DNA from: Solen grandis
Lineage: Eukaryota > Mollusca > Bivalvia > Adapedonta > Solenidae
Length of the DNA stretch: 64,000 bases
Direction: 5' to 3'
Assembly: GCA_021229015.1 (NCBI GenBank)
Contig: CM037777.1
Location: forward strand, 59,854,642-59,918,641
Positions 61,101-64,000 of this stretch are shown piece by piece. The position numbers and the translations under genes were made by a program. The first letter of the stretch is position 1, and each line of letters starts with the position of its first letter. The notes under the pieces are model-generated. The model saw only the letters and a program-made list of their open reading frames with translations, was not told the DNA's origin and searched no databases.

Positions 61101-62724
61101 CTGGACACTGACCGTTGGTGACCGACTGCTCTTCCTCCGGACTGACCGACAGCTGACTGGCTGGACCTACAAGGGTATGTGTCATCCATGTATAGATCTT
61201 TCCAATGTTTACACATATAGTCAAATAATATCATCACATTATCCAAAAGCTGCACTGTAATATATCACATAATAGTTTACTGACCTGATAACAGAAACAA
61301 GTGGGCCATGATGGCCCTGGATCGCTCACCTGAGTATAAGGTTACCCATGGAACATCAGTCTGTATTAAAACATTTTGAAATCTGGCCAGAAGTTTTGAA
61401 GGTGATGATCCCTGTAAAGTTTTATCAAATTCTGTCCAGCAGTTTCAGAGGAGATGTCATTTAAAGATTTCACTATATACAAATTAACCCCGCCCCTAGC
61501 GGCCATGTTTTTTTATGGATTGGAATAATTTCAGCAACTTTTGTGAAGCTTCACCCAAAGATCATCCCTGCCAAATTTAATCAAATTCTGTCCAGTGGTT
61601 TCAGAGATGTCGTTTAAAGATTTCACTACATATATATATATAAAAGGCAAATTAGCCCTGCCCCTGGCGGCCATGTTTTTTTACAGATCGGAATAATTTT
61701 AGCAATCTTGGTAGAGAGTTACCCAAGGAACATCTGTACCAAAATATTTTGAAATCTGGCCAATAGTTTTGAAGAAGATTTTTAAAGTTTTCATAATTTT
61801 TTTTTTTCCGTTGCCATGGTAACCAGAGTTCCACATGGATCAAGTTTATTTTAGCAACTTTTGTGAAGGTTCACCCAAGGAACATCCCTGCCAAGTTTTA
61901 TCAAATTCTGCCCAGCGGTTTCAGAGGAGATGTCATTTAAATTAAATTTGCTGACGACAGACAAGACGGACGACGACGCAGGGCGATCACAAAAGCTCAC
62001 CTTAAGCATTTCCTGCTCAGGTGAGCTAAAAAAACACATGGGTTTGTTTGTGATACTGTTAATGACTAGTTGACCTAGCCATGGAAAGAAAACAATCTCT
62101 TTTAAAATGGCTAAAGGTGAGGCTTTTCATAGAAAGGTCCTTTTCTCTTTTTTTTAAAAGCGAACAATATATTAAGAAATTAAATATTTGGGGTAATTTT
62201 ATTAGAAAAAGAAGGATGTTGAAATTTACACTCAGTATTATTTCGCAGTAAGAATTGTCAGCTGAATTCAAGCAAATTTGACAGTTTCTCTTTTTCAATA
62301 TTTTGGCAAAAATATGCCTTTCCAAGAATAACATGAATTTTTTAACAACTAAATGATAGATGTTTGTACAGTTGCCATTTAGTGAATAACAATATGAATT
62401 TAATTGTTTACTTTATTATCCTCTGGAAAATCAGCATATTTATTGCTGGCTCTGTTCACTCTCCATGTTACAGATACTGGCATATGTTGTTGTTAGTGCA
62501 ATAGGCAGTCAGAATATTTGGAGAAAACCAGTCTGGACGAATAACCATTGAATCCTGAAATATGTAACCCGGAATTTAATGGGATACATATATTTAAAAA
62601 ATATTTAAATTTTTACTGCAAGGACTTATGAGGTCCATTTGCCTAACTTACCTGGCAGCAGTCTGATTTTCAATGCTTGTGAGTAACCGTTCAGCTCTGG
62701 TATTTTAATGTCCAAATTGAAATT
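15923..62724 (-). CDS. SMCHD1: SMCHD1, C-terminal part, 28 exons (5' end outside the window)
   Basis: SMCHD1 is a nuclear, non-canonical SMC protein. In mammals a GHKL ATPase and a homodimerising, nucleic-acid-binding hinge act in epigenetic silencing such as X inactivation. The exons I traced, all with GT-AG borders and matching phases, encode 1,167 residues from 62,724 to the stop at 15,923-15,925, with the cassette-like exon 19 included. Exons 1-18 give a beta-rich region with recurring (K/R)DKFGN or QDSAGN motifs, which I read as tandem Ig-like sandwiches. Exons 19-22 give charged helical sequence ending at PEVLGK. Exons 23-26 give the hinge, with [28 protein letters not shown] and [15 protein letters not shown], all very close to vertebrate SMCHD1 as I remember it. 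Exon 27 is helical and exon 28 is a basic tail. The ATPase half must lie beyond 64,000. Exon 25 contains an assembly gap. Another gene is nested in its intron on the other strand. Confidence 0.93.
16562..17276 (+). mobile_element. Non-coding repeat element with GGAC-rich end, 155-bp tandem core
   Basis: It begins TATATCCCCCGCCGCTGGCC and ends with GCAGCGGGGGATTAAAA, giving an inverted CCCCCGC terminus. The core is a 155-bp unit present twice (16,893 and 17,060: CATTTGACCTT...GAGCCAGCGTGACCGCC). Just before the right end is GACGGACGGACGAAGGGC. It sits in the last SMCHD1 intron. Confidence 0.6.
17896..18054 (-). CDS. SMCHD1: SMCHD1 window exon 27
   Basis: Phase 1 to 1. Helical, acidic: [20 protein letters not shown] and [20 protein letters not shown]. 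It corresponds to the post-hinge coiled segment. Confidence 0.9.
18055..19247. other. SMCHD1: SMCHD1 intron, little recognised
   Basis: AT-rich intron. TACAGTCTAACTTTGGTGAC at 19,026 resembles the left end of the pogo-like MITEs, but no matching right end is visible. Confidence 0.45.
19248..19419 (-). CDS. SMCHD1: SMCHD1 window exon 26, hinge end
   Basis: Phase 0 to 1. Encodes [20 protein letters not shown], then [19 protein letters not shown]. The [12 protein letters not shown] block is the strongest single match to SMCHD1. Confidence 0.95.
19420..20284. other. SMCHD1: SMCHD1 intron, little recognised
   Basis: AT-rich. 19,720-19,840 repeats TTTTCAAGACC/GGGCTTTTCAAG words loosely. No gene or complete element seen. 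Confidence 0.4.
20285..20562 (-). CDS. SMCHD1: SMCHD1 window exon 25, hinge, interrupted by an N gap
   Basis: Phase 2 to 0. Before the gap 32 codons end [12 protein letters not shown]; after it 27 codons start [20 protein letters not shown]. Both sides stop exactly at codon borders, and the sum of real bases (178) fits the phases with nothing missing. TTCCAG acceptor, GAG|GTGAGG donor. Confidence 0.9.
20366..20465. other. Assembly gap, 100 N
   Basis: A run of exactly 100 N, the conventional placeholder for a gap of unknown size. It falls within the hinge exon of SMCHD1 between codons for K and C. Confidence 0.99.
21039..21339. repeat. 20-bp minisatellite, about 15 units
   Basis: The unit is ATAAATCATGGAAAGGACAC, with a few 16-21-bp variants. 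It lies within the SMCHD1 intron between exons 24 and 25. Confidence 0.9.
21498..21586 (-). CDS. SMCHD1: SMCHD1 window exon 24, hinge
   Basis: Phase 0 to 2. Encodes [20 protein letters not shown] and FRKSLTEWN. The donor is AA|GTCAGT. Confidence 0.92.
21650..21860. mobile_element. TTAA MITE, second family, partial copy
   Basis: Left end TTACCCCTTTACCTTATATA followed by GACTCATTTTGATGCATTGG and an AGACAGCTCC block shared with 31,264 and 56,587. The right border has decayed near TTAATATTCACC. Confidence 0.55.
22050..24480 (+). mobile_element. Bivalve-type repeat 'GGCCATGATGGCCCTGG', tandem core, with nested insertion
   Basis: It starts ACAAGAGGGCCATGATGGCC and CTGGATCGCTCACCTGAG. The core has about nine diverged units of roughly 200 bp, each with GCAACTTTTGTGAAGCTTCA, CAAGGATCATCCCTGCCAAA and a CCCCTGGCGGCCATG block. 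It ends with TGTCGGAGGACGCATGATGA. A pogo-like MITE (22,887-23,775) has inserted into one unit. A shorter relative lies at 61,291-62,029. Confidence 0.7.
22887..23775. mobile_element. pogo/Tigger-like MITE, 889 bp, nested
   Basis: The left end CAGTGAAACCTCATTAGTCC and right end GGACTAACGAGGTTTCACTG are inverted repeats, each flanked by TA. Subterminal GTCCGGA motifs repeat near both ends. The tandem repeat on either side continues across the insertion, which confirms the borders. Confidence 0.85.
24797..24898 (-). CDS. SMCHD1: SMCHD1 window exon 23, hinge
   Basis: 34 codons, phase 0 to 0. Encodes [20 protein letters not shown] and [14 protein letters not shown], among the best conserved blocks of the SMCHD1 hinge. 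Confidence 0.93.
25190..28060. repeat. 25-bp minisatellite, roughly 110 units
   Basis: The unit is ACAACCTTGTCATCTACTGATAATT, with alternating variants (GTC/GAC, AATT/AACT/AATA, ACAA/GCAA). It fills most of the SMCHD1 intron between exons 22 and 23. The section 25,555-26,520 is littered with single-base losses, whereas the right half is clean. Confidence 0.95.
28207..28329 (-). CDS. SMCHD1: SMCHD1 window exon 22, entry to the hinge
   Basis: 41 codons, phase 0 to 0. Helix [20 protein letters not shown], a basic [10 protein letters not shown] motif and PEVLGK, which opens the hinge. A large minisatellite begins about 140 bases downstream of its donor. Confidence 0.9.
28330..29053. other. SMCHD1: SMCHD1 intron, nothing recognised
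   Basis: AT-rich with T-runs near 28,925-28,955. No repeat family or gene recognised. Confidence 0.4.
29054..29133 (-). CDS. SMCHD1: SMCHD1 window exon 21
   Basis: Phase 1 to 0. Charged helix [27 protein letters not shown] acceptor, TCT|GTAAGT donor. Confidence 0.87.
29447..29600. repeat. 64-bp tandem repeat, about 2.5 units
   Basis: The unit contains AGACTGGTTTTATTTTGTAC, AGACCTATTTCTGGAC and TCTCTCCTGAATTTT. Intronic in SMCHD1. Confidence 0.75.
29974..30093 (-). CDS. SMCHD1: SMCHD1 window exon 20
   Basis: Phase 1 to 1. Encodes [20 protein letters not shown] and [16 protein letters not shown], a coiled-coil-like segment corresponding to the YKSLF...Q-L region of vertebrate SMCHD1. Confidence 0.9.
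31264..31670. mobile_element. TTAA MITE, second family, one copy plus a partial tandem copy
   Basis: The first unit runs from CACCCTTTACTTCATTTAGA to GAGGTAAAGGGTTAA (31,495). A second, truncated unit continues from there to GAGGTAAAGGGTTAA at 31,670. Right termini carry GAATATTCATGAGGTAAAGG. The shared core has CCCAGATCAGAC and a T/A-rich end. Confidence 0.65.
32291..32530 (+). mobile_element. tRNA-derived SINE, family A, head intact
   Basis: A box TGGCCAAGTGATTAGAGCA and B box GGGTTTGATCCCC are in order with correct spacing, followed by a body with GTGGTAGCATGCCACACATC and GATACTGCAGTGTGGCAGCA. It is the only plus-strand member of the family seen here. Confidence 0.8.
32798..32902 (-). CDS. 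SMCHD1: SMCHD1 window exon 19, possible cassette exon
   Basis: 105 bp, phase 1 to 1, so it can be skipped without breaking the frame. It encodes [20 protein letters not shown] and a Gln-rich helix. Two donors are possible: G|GTATGG (exon end 32,798) or G|GTACAG (exon end 32,789, 114 bp), both in frame. The acceptor tract is weak. Skipping it joins exon 18 to exon 20 as FLFFNDAAKQ, which resembles the vertebrate sequence more closely than inclusion does. Confidence 0.5.
32903..34134. other. SMCHD1 intron and 5' flank of the LRR gene
   Basis: AT-rich. 33,540-33,650 resembles 42,950-43,035 (GGTCAACCA...AATACAT(C/T)TGTA), an unclassified dispersed repeat. 33,900-34,120 is a degenerate 28-bp repeat of TTGTGTAGACAACATTTTGT type just before the LRR gene start. 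No TATA-type promoter can be assigned. Confidence 0.5.
34135..35873 (+). CDS. LRR-ZU5 gene exon 1: start and all 16 LRRs
   Basis: Opens at ATG in a favourable context (ACAATGTC) and ends AAAAG|GTAAGG in phase 2. Reading through the donor gives a stop at once, so the longer open frame is a read-through artefact. Repeats include [36 protein letters not shown] and [12 protein letters not shown]. Putting the whole repeat domain in one exon fits a retro-inserted or intron-poor origin. Confidence 0.88.
34135..39051 (+). CDS. LRR-ZU5 domain protein, five exons, nested in an SMCHD1 intron
   Basis: Exons 34,135-35,873, 36,060-36,273, 37,068-37,193, 37,806-37,954 and 38,901-39,051 join in frame to give 792 residues. 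Residues about 60-420 hold 16 leucine-rich repeats of the LxxLxLxxNxLxxIP type, the short 23-residue class common in intracellular scaffolds. A Ser/Arg/His-rich linker follows (about 425-490). Exons 2-4 encode a ZU5-like domain (GGWLSS...[31 protein letters not shown]), the fold found in ankyrins, UNC5, ZO-1 and PIDD1. LRRs plus ZU5 recall PIDD1, but there is no death domain: the protein ends in a Pro/Thr-rich tail. No signal peptide or membrane segment. The start could be further upstream in a missed exon. AATAAA at 39,828 is a possible poly(A) signal. Confidence 0.85.
36060..36273 (+). CDS. LRR-ZU5 gene exon 2: start of ZU5-like domain
   Basis: ATTCCAG acceptor, phase 2 to 0. Encodes [20 protein letters not shown] and [20 protein letters not shown], the first strands of a ZU5 fold. 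Donor AAG|GTAGGC. Confidence 0.87.
36558..36730. mobile_element. pogo/Tigger-like MITE, 173 bp
   Basis: The left end CAGTTAAACCTGTATTAATG and right end ATAAGAAAGGTTTGACTG are imperfect inverted repeats with TA on both sides. Intron 2 of the LRR-ZU5 gene. 36,460-36,540 before it repeats the same words and may be a second, truncated copy. Confidence 0.65.
37068..37193 (+). CDS. LRR-ZU5 gene exon 3: ZU5-like core
   Basis: 42 codons, phase 0 to 0, with [20 protein letters not shown] and [18 protein letters not shown]. The donor CCACCAG|GTATTGG is the first copy of a tandem repeat that runs on into the intron. Confidence 0.87.
37187..37595. repeat. Tandem repeat of about 103 bp that begins at a splice donor
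   Basis: Five to six units carry CTTCAACCACCAG(G)(T/A)A...TTGGGCAACC, CTCTTGTATACACAAATATG and ACCTTGACCTTTGAC. The first unit starts in the last bases of exon 3, so decoy copies of the exon end follow in the intron. Most have GAATT instead of GTATT at the donor. Confidence 0.85.
37806..37954 (+). CDS. LRR-ZU5 gene exon 4: end of ZU5-like domain
   Basis: CCCCAAG acceptor, phase 0 to 2. Encodes [20 protein letters not shown] and [17 protein letters not shown]. Donor GG|GTATAC. Confidence 0.85.
37960..38900. other. Intron 4 of the LRR-ZU5 gene, little recognised
   Basis: AT-rich, with a TA microsatellite at 38,270-38,282. No repeat family recognised. The matching minus-strand SMCHD1 exons are far away. 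Confidence 0.4.
38901..39051 (+). CDS. LRR-ZU5 gene exon 5: C-terminal tail and stop
   Basis: TCCTACAG acceptor, phase 2. Encodes [20 protein letters not shown] and a Pro/Thr-rich tail with [19 protein letters not shown], then TAG at 39,049. The tail's codons continue as a short imprecise GCCACxCCxxxGGACAC repeat beyond the stop. Confidence 0.82.
39282..39746. mobile_element. TTAA MITE, second family, split by a SINE
   Basis: Left end TTAACTCTTTACCTCATGAA with TATTCATG; right end AGTCTACATAAGATTAAGGG TTAA. The element is interrupted by the family B SINE at about 39,490-39,712. Confidence 0.65.
39490..39712 (-). mobile_element. tRNA-derived SINE, family B, complete head
   Basis: On the minus strand the A box TTGGCTGAGAGGGTAAAG and B box GGGTTCGAATCCC are both present. 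The body matches 11,432-11,660. It is inserted into a TTAA MITE, so it is younger than the MITE. Confidence 0.78.
39828..39833 (+). terminator. Candidate poly(A) signal of the LRR-ZU5 gene
   Basis: AATAAA 777 bases after the stop codon. A MITE with a nested SINE lies between, so an earlier variant signal is equally possible. Confidence 0.3.
40470..40687. mobile_element. 218-bp TIR element 'CTTAGGCCAAAAAAA'
   Basis: The left end CTTAGGCCAAAAAAACAAAG and right end TTTTTTTTGGCCTTAGG are inverted. The core has GTTTCTGGTCTCCAGC and poly(A)/(T) runs. A partial inverted copy lies at about 51,411-51,557. Open frames across it come from the A/T runs. Confidence 0.6.
40690..41640. other. SMCHD1 intron, A/T-run rich, no gene
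   Basis: 40,770-40,860 (GGATTGCACTTTCAACCTT) and 40,985-41,085 (TGGCTGAATGGTATGAGCC) look like decayed tRNA-SINE heads. The remainder is simple A-rich sequence. Confidence 0.35.
41755..42115. repeat. Diverged tandem repeat, about 140 bp, 2.5 units
   Basis: Units contain CATAACTC(T/C)(A/G)(A/G)AGTG, GATTGGTTCATGTTT and GCAATTTTTCAT(A/C)AATT. The same style of repeat is seen at 44,180 and 54,930. It ends 130 bases before SMCHD1 exon 18. Confidence 0.65.
42242..42371 (-). CDS. SMCHD1: SMCHD1 window exon 18
   Basis: Phase 0 to 1. Encodes [20 protein letters not shown] and ends EIPFLFFN. This FLF(Y/F)N end just before the helical segment is also present in the vertebrate protein as I recall it. 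Confidence 0.88.
43258..43407 (-). CDS. SMCHD1: SMCHD1 window exon 17
   Basis: 50 codons, phase 0 to 0. Starts [20 protein letters not shown]. The join with exon 16 recreates the LRDKFGN signature, supporting the splice. Confidence 0.88.
43785..45176 (+). mobile_element. Non-coding repeat element, 165-bp tandem core, GGAC-rich end
   Basis: It begins ACTAGAACTATCACTGAAGG and GATTCATACCCCCAC. From 44,180 the core has about five units with GCACTTCCTCTCATCAAGAT, GAAGTTTCATCAACCTAGCT and GCTCCGGACAAAATCAAAAG. It ends GACGGACCGACCGACCGACA followed by a terminal hairpin ATACCCCCC/GGGGGTATAATAA. It lies in the SMCHD1 intron between exons 16 and 17. Similar starts occur at 31,975 and 47,748. Confidence 0.65.
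45371..45502 (-). CDS. SMCHD1: SMCHD1 window exon 16
   Basis: 44 codons, phase 0 to 0. Encodes the unit boundary [20 protein letters not shown] and ends with LKLELR, which joins DKFGN of exon 17. Confidence 0.88.
45945..46029 (-). CDS. SMCHD1: SMCHD1 window exon 15
   Basis: Phase 2 to 0. Encodes [20 protein letters not shown] and [15 protein letters not shown] acceptor preceded by a T-run. Confidence 0.85.
46636..46866. repeat. 30-bp minisatellite of GACAGACAATCAGAGAGAAA units
   Basis: About seven units alternating GACAGACAGAC and AATCAGAGAGAAAGACAATC. The open frame it creates ([11 protein letters not shown] repeats) is a satellite artefact. Confidence 0.88.
46924..46979 (-). CDS. SMCHD1: SMCHD1 window exon 14
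   Basis: Smallest exon, 56 bp, phase 0 to 2: [25 protein letters not shown] acceptor and AA|GTATGT donor. Confidence 0.83.
47165..47362 (-). mobile_element. tRNA-derived SINE, family C
   Basis: On the minus strand TAGCGTAGTGGTAACACGC (A box) and CTGGGTTTGAATCC (B box) are spaced as in a tRNA. The body contains CGTGGGTTTTCTCCTGGCTC. Confidence 0.7.
47462..47703. mobile_element. 242-bp TTAA MITE, copy 2
   Basis: Same borders and central palindrome as copy 1, same orientation. SMCHD1 intron between exons 13 and 14. Confidence 0.88.
47748..48956. other. SMCHD1: SMCHD1 intron with repeat fragments
   Basis: 47,748-47,945 is a short copy of the ACTAGAATTATCACTGAATG repeat. 48,255-48,310 is a fragment of the second TTAA MITE family (CCTTTTACCAGATAAATATTCATG). 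The rest shows nothing I recognise. Confidence 0.45.
48957..49075 (-). CDS. SMCHD1: SMCHD1 window exon 13
   Basis: Phase 1 to 0. Encodes [20 protein letters not shown] and [19 protein letters not shown]. The donor is CGG|GTACGG, weaker than most in the gene. Confidence 0.82.
49472..49713. mobile_element. 242-bp TTAA MITE, copy 3
   Basis: Complete with TTAA on both sides and the same orientation as copies 1, 2 and 5. SMCHD1 intron between exons 12 and 13. Confidence 0.88.
50202..50362 (-). CDS. SMCHD1: SMCHD1 window exon 12
   Basis: Phase 2 to 1. Encodes [20 protein letters not shown] and a unit boundary, [28 protein letters not shown] lies only 21 bases upstream of the acceptor side (50,383). 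Confidence 0.88.
50383..50624. mobile_element. 242-bp TTAA MITE, copy 4, inverted
   Basis: Complete, in the opposite orientation (starts CCCTTTCCCTCATATAGACT). It begins 21 bases from the acceptor of SMCHD1 exon 12, so its end forms part of that acceptor's upstream sequence. Confidence 0.88.
50745..50960 (-). mobile_element. SINE family A, body fragment
   Basis: CACTGCAGTATCAG...GTGGCATGATATTGCATG, ATTATTCTGACACAGGGTCA and ACCAGTCATGGAACTACCCT match the family body. The tRNA head is missing or decayed. Confidence 0.55.
51720..51799 (-). CDS. SMCHD1: SMCHD1 window exon 11
   Basis: Phase 0 to 2. Encodes [19 protein letters not shown]. The AT at the donor (AT|GTAAGT) joins A of exon 12 to give isoleucine. 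Confidence 0.85.
52138..52397 (+). mobile_element. 260-bp element with perfect 15-bp TIRs and a GGAC-rich end
   Basis: AGTCCCCTACCAGTG at the left and CACTGGTAGGGGACT at the right are exact inverted repeats. The interior has CCGGACATATGGACAGAGAG and GATGGACAGACATACAGACA near the right end, the compact version of the longer tandem-core elements. It ends 78 bases from SMCHD1 exon 10. Confidence 0.75.
52476..52601 (-). CDS. SMCHD1: SMCHD1 window exon 10
   Basis: 42 codons, phase 0 to 0. Contains [20 protein letters not shown], a degenerate DKxGN signature. Confidence 0.88.
52690..52915 (-). mobile_element. tRNA-derived SINE, family A
   Basis: Body GAGCTGCCACACTGTAGTAC, GTAGACATGTGGCATGATAC and GTGTGCCAAGCAGGGAGCTA, then a decayed tRNA head (GGGATCAAGCCC, CTCTAACCAC on plus). 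Confidence 0.7.
53522..53683 (-). CDS. SMCHD1: SMCHD1 window exon 9
   Basis: 54 codons, phase 0 to 0. Encodes [20 protein letters not shown] and the unit boundary [15 protein letters not shown]. The GPPSQL string recurs in similar form where a new Ig-like unit begins. Confidence 0.88.
53920..54600 (-). mobile_element. tRNA-derived SINE, family D, split by a TTAA MITE
   Basis: On the minus strand the head reads GCAATAGCTCAGTGGTGCAG with a following tRNA-like segment (54,515-54,560). The body, including GGCACGTAAAAGATCC, lies at 53,980-54,148 on the other side of the 242-bp MITE. The SINE is therefore older than the MITE insertion. Confidence 0.65.
54149..54390. mobile_element. 242-bp TTAA MITE, copy 5, nested in a SINE
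   Basis: Complete with TTAA on both sides. Removing it and one TTAA rejoins the SINE. Confidence 0.88.
54709..54792 (-). CDS. SMCHD1: SMCHD1 window exon 8
   Basis: 28 codons, phase 0 to 0, with [27 protein letters not shown] acceptor and AAT|GTAAGT donor. Confidence 0.85.
54930..55432 (+). mobile_element. Non-coding tandem-core repeat (155-bp unit) with GGAC end
   Basis: Three units with GTTCTTGTACACTGCACTTC, TCTACCTATGAAGTTTCATG and TGCTCCGGACAAAATTTAAG, ending TATGACGGGACGGACAAAGC and CCCTTCGGGGAACATAATAA. Related in style, but not in detail, to 43,785-45,176. Confidence 0.65.
55830..55959 (-). CDS. SMCHD1: SMCHD1 window exon 7
   Basis: Phase 2 to 0. Encodes [20 protein letters not shown] and ends with [13 protein letters not shown], a clear repeat signature. 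Donor CAT|GTACGT. Confidence 0.88.
56587..56788. mobile_element. TTAA MITE, second family, 202 bp
   Basis: TTAACCCTTTACCTCATGAA at the left; AATGAGTCTATATGAAATAA and AGGGTAAA at the right. A TCCTATAGGAGCTC palindrome in the core. It lies 65 bases from SMCHD1 exon 6. Confidence 0.7.
56854..56999 (-). CDS. SMCHD1: SMCHD1 window exon 6
   Basis: Phase 0 to 2. Encodes [20 protein letters not shown] and later [18 protein letters not shown]. The CG left at the donor completes an arginine codon with exon 7. Confidence 0.87.
57126..57815. mobile_element. pogo/Tigger-like MITE, 690 bp
   Basis: The left end CAGTTGAGACTCATTATGTC continues GACATCGCGA; the right end, ending GTCGAGATAATAAGTCTAGACTG, is its imperfect inverse. 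TA follows the right end. Subterminal TCGACAT words repeat. No transposase frame. Confidence 0.7.
58230..58297 (-). CDS. SMCHD1: SMCHD1 window exon 5
   Basis: Short exon, phase 1 to 0, TTTCAG acceptor and AAG|GTAACA donor. Encodes [20 protein letters not shown]. Confidence 0.85.
59118..59315 (-). mobile_element. tRNA-derived SINE, family A, diverged
   Basis: Body GTGCTGCCACACTGCAGTAT, GTAGACATGTGGCATGATAC and CACAGGGACAACCAGTCCTG match the family. The head beyond 59,290 is decayed. Confidence 0.65.
59414..59579 (-). CDS. SMCHD1: SMCHD1 window exon 4
   Basis: Phase 0 to 1. Encodes [20 protein letters not shown] and [18 protein letters not shown], another beta-sandwich-like unit, closing with GEMVDGL. 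Confidence 0.88.
59580..60184. other. SMCHD1: SMCHD1 intron, MITE fragment only
   Basis: 59,985-60,115 (AACCCTTTATGTCTTATATA ... GAGCAAACAGAGGCGACCCT) is a remnant of the second TTAA MITE family. Nothing else recognised. Confidence 0.4.
60185..60322 (-). CDS. SMCHD1: SMCHD1 window exon 3
   Basis: Phase 0 to 0, 46 codons, TTCCAG acceptor and CAG|GTAATA donor. It has a Gly/Ser-rich middle ([12 protein letters not shown]) followed by [17 protein letters not shown]. Confidence 0.85.
61027..61166 (-). CDS. SMCHD1: SMCHD1 window exon 2
   Basis: Phase 1 to 0. Encodes a unit start [20 protein letters not shown] and the [11 protein letters not shown] motif, one of the repeated Ig-like signatures of the middle region. 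Confidence 0.88.
61291..62029 (+). mobile_element. Bivalve-type repeat 'GGCCATGATGGCCCTGG', short copy
   Basis: It starts CAAGTGGGCCATGATGGCCC, has about three units of the core described at 22,050, and ends AAGACGGACGACGACGCAGG followed by CAGGTGAGCTAA. The head CGCTCACCTGAG and tail CTCAGGTGAGC are inverted to each other. Confidence 0.75.
62652..62724 (-). CDS. SMCHD1: SMCHD1 window exon 1
   Basis: ATCCCCAG acceptor, CCAG|GTAAGT donor, phase 0 to 1. Encodes [20 protein letters not shown] and LLPG, the end of a beta-rich unit. It is the most 5' exon visible; 62,840-63,701 upstream is repeat. Confidence 0.85.
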
Positions 62725-62839
62725 CTGGGGATAAAAATAAAATGTCTTGCAATTAACACCTTGACCATGAAATGAGGAGGCCCAATGCAATGATTTTGAA
62801 ATTACATGTAAGACAAGAGCTCCGCTGACAGCGGGGCAA

Positions 62840-63701
62840 TATACGCCCGAAGGTATGTATTGTCAGGGAATATCCTAAGACAAAAAGGATAAGCACAAAC
62901 ATGTATATATAAAGTATTATTTCAACAAGAAGGATTGGCAATGTTAATCTTCAAGGGCTTTATTATAACAGTGACCTTGACCTTGAACCTAGCCATCTGA
63001 AACCTATGTTCTGCACATCCTCTTACTGTGGGTGATACTTCTGCCAAATAGTTTCCATTTACATCCAGCAGGTCAAAAGATACAGAGCGGACACAAAAAT
63101 ACTAATTTTGCACCAGTTAAGATATTTGACCTTGAATTGTGACCTTGACCTTGAACCTAGCCATCTGAAACCTATGTTCTGCACATCCTCTTACTGTGGG
63201 TGATACTTCTGCCAAATAGTTTCCATTTACATCCAGCGGGTCAAAAGATACAGAGCGGACACAAATATACTTACTTTGCTCCAGTTAAGATATTTGACCT
63301 TGAATTGTGACCTTGACCTTGAACCTAGCCATCTGAAACCTATGTTCTGCACATCCTCTTACTGTGGGTGATACTTCTGCCAAATAGTTTCCATTTACAT
63401 CCAGCAGGTCAAAAGATACAGAGCGGACACAAAAATACTAATTTTGCACCAGTTAAGATATTTGACCTTGAATTGTGACCTTGACCTTGAACCTAGCCAT
63501 CTGAAACCTATGTTCTGCACATCCTCTCACTCTGGGTGATACTTCTGCCAAATAGTTTTCATTTATATTAAGTGGTTCAAAAGATACAGAGCGGACACGA
63601 AATTGCTAACGGACGGACGGACAGACGGACGGACAGACGGACGGACGGACAGACGGACGGACGACCAGCGGCATAACATAATACAGCCCTTCGGGCGTAT
63701 A
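62840..63701 (+). mobile_element. Non-coding element with perfect 14-bp TIRs, 180-bp tandem core, GGAC array
   Basis: TATACGCCCGAAGG at the left and CCTTCGGGCGTATA at the right are exact inverse copies. The core has four units of about 180 bp (TTTGACCTTGAATTGTGACC, GAACCTAGCCATCTGAAACC, AGATACAGAGCGGACACAAA). A (GGACGGACAGAC)n array at 63,608-63,663 precedes the right end. It lies just upstream of the first visible SMCHD1 exon. Confidence 0.8.
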
Positions 63702-64000
63702 AAAATCCTGAGGACTGCTCAAGTCAAGAAATTAAGAATTAAATAATATGCTCTTTCTTTCATGAATATTTTTCTTATTTCTTTTTCTTATTTCCAACTT
63801 TCTGAAATACATGTATAACAACTTCAAAAATTTTAACAAGATAAAATTGCACATTTTCCGTACTTACTATATGTGATATGAAAATCAGACCTAACTATAA
63901 ACTCAGTGAAACTGCTGTGACTAGAGAATACCAAGAAGTCTCAATGTTACCATGGCTAGCATACCAAACCTATAGAAACAACACAGATGAATTATGGGAT
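63702..64000. other. SMCHD1: Right edge, SMCHD1 intron, no exon seen
   Basis: AT-rich, with T-rich runs. No splice-bounded coding segment. The next upstream SMCHD1 exon lies outside the window. Confidence 0.5.

Overview
The window is animal nuclear DNA, very probably from a bivalve mollusc. It is AT-rich, its genes are split by GT-AG introns, and it is full of short non-autonomous elements and 150-200 bp tandem modules of a kind I associate with clams and other bivalves. Only a few percent of the bases encode protein.

The dominant gene lies on the minus strand: the C-terminal part of SMCHD1, a non-canonical SMC chromatin protein. I trace 28 exons from 62,724 down to a stop codon at 15,923, and every junction keeps the reading frame. 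They encode about 1,170 residues: a long beta-rich middle region with recurring DKFGN-type motifs, a charged helical segment, the SMC hinge, a helical segment and a basic tail. The N-terminal ATPase half lies beyond 64,000. A 100-base N gap sits inside one hinge exon, but the coding sequence on its two sides appears to abut directly.

Nested on the opposite strand, in the long SMCHD1 intron region between 32.9 and 42.2 kb, is a five-exon gene (34,135-39,051) for a 792-residue protein with 16 leucine-rich repeats and a ZU5-like domain, without a death domain.

The left 8.2 kb holds mostly mobile remains. These are the 3' end of a broken non-LTR retrotransposon (1-1,412), one isolated HECT ubiquitin-ligase exon (1,967-2,099), a mariner-like MITE, and a minus-strand two-exon integrase-core gene (4,771-8,197) broken by a frameshift. 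The intron of that gene carries the most unusual item: a 392-bp element with 145-bp direct terminal repeats, an 18-nt primer-binding site matching the 3' end of tRNA-Leu(CAA), a polypurine tract, no coding capacity, and a tRNA-Asp-like pol III promoter inside each terminal repeat. From 8.2 to 15.9 kb I see no gene, only satellites, a near-perfect 80-bp-arm hairpin, and hAT-, piggyBac- and pogo-type MITEs.

The SMCHD1 introns are packed with repeats: five equal-length 242-bp TTAA MITEs (one of them at 13.1 kb, outside the gene), several tRNA-derived SINE families, a 2.8-kb minisatellite of 25-bp units, and a series of elements that end in a GGAC-rich tract.
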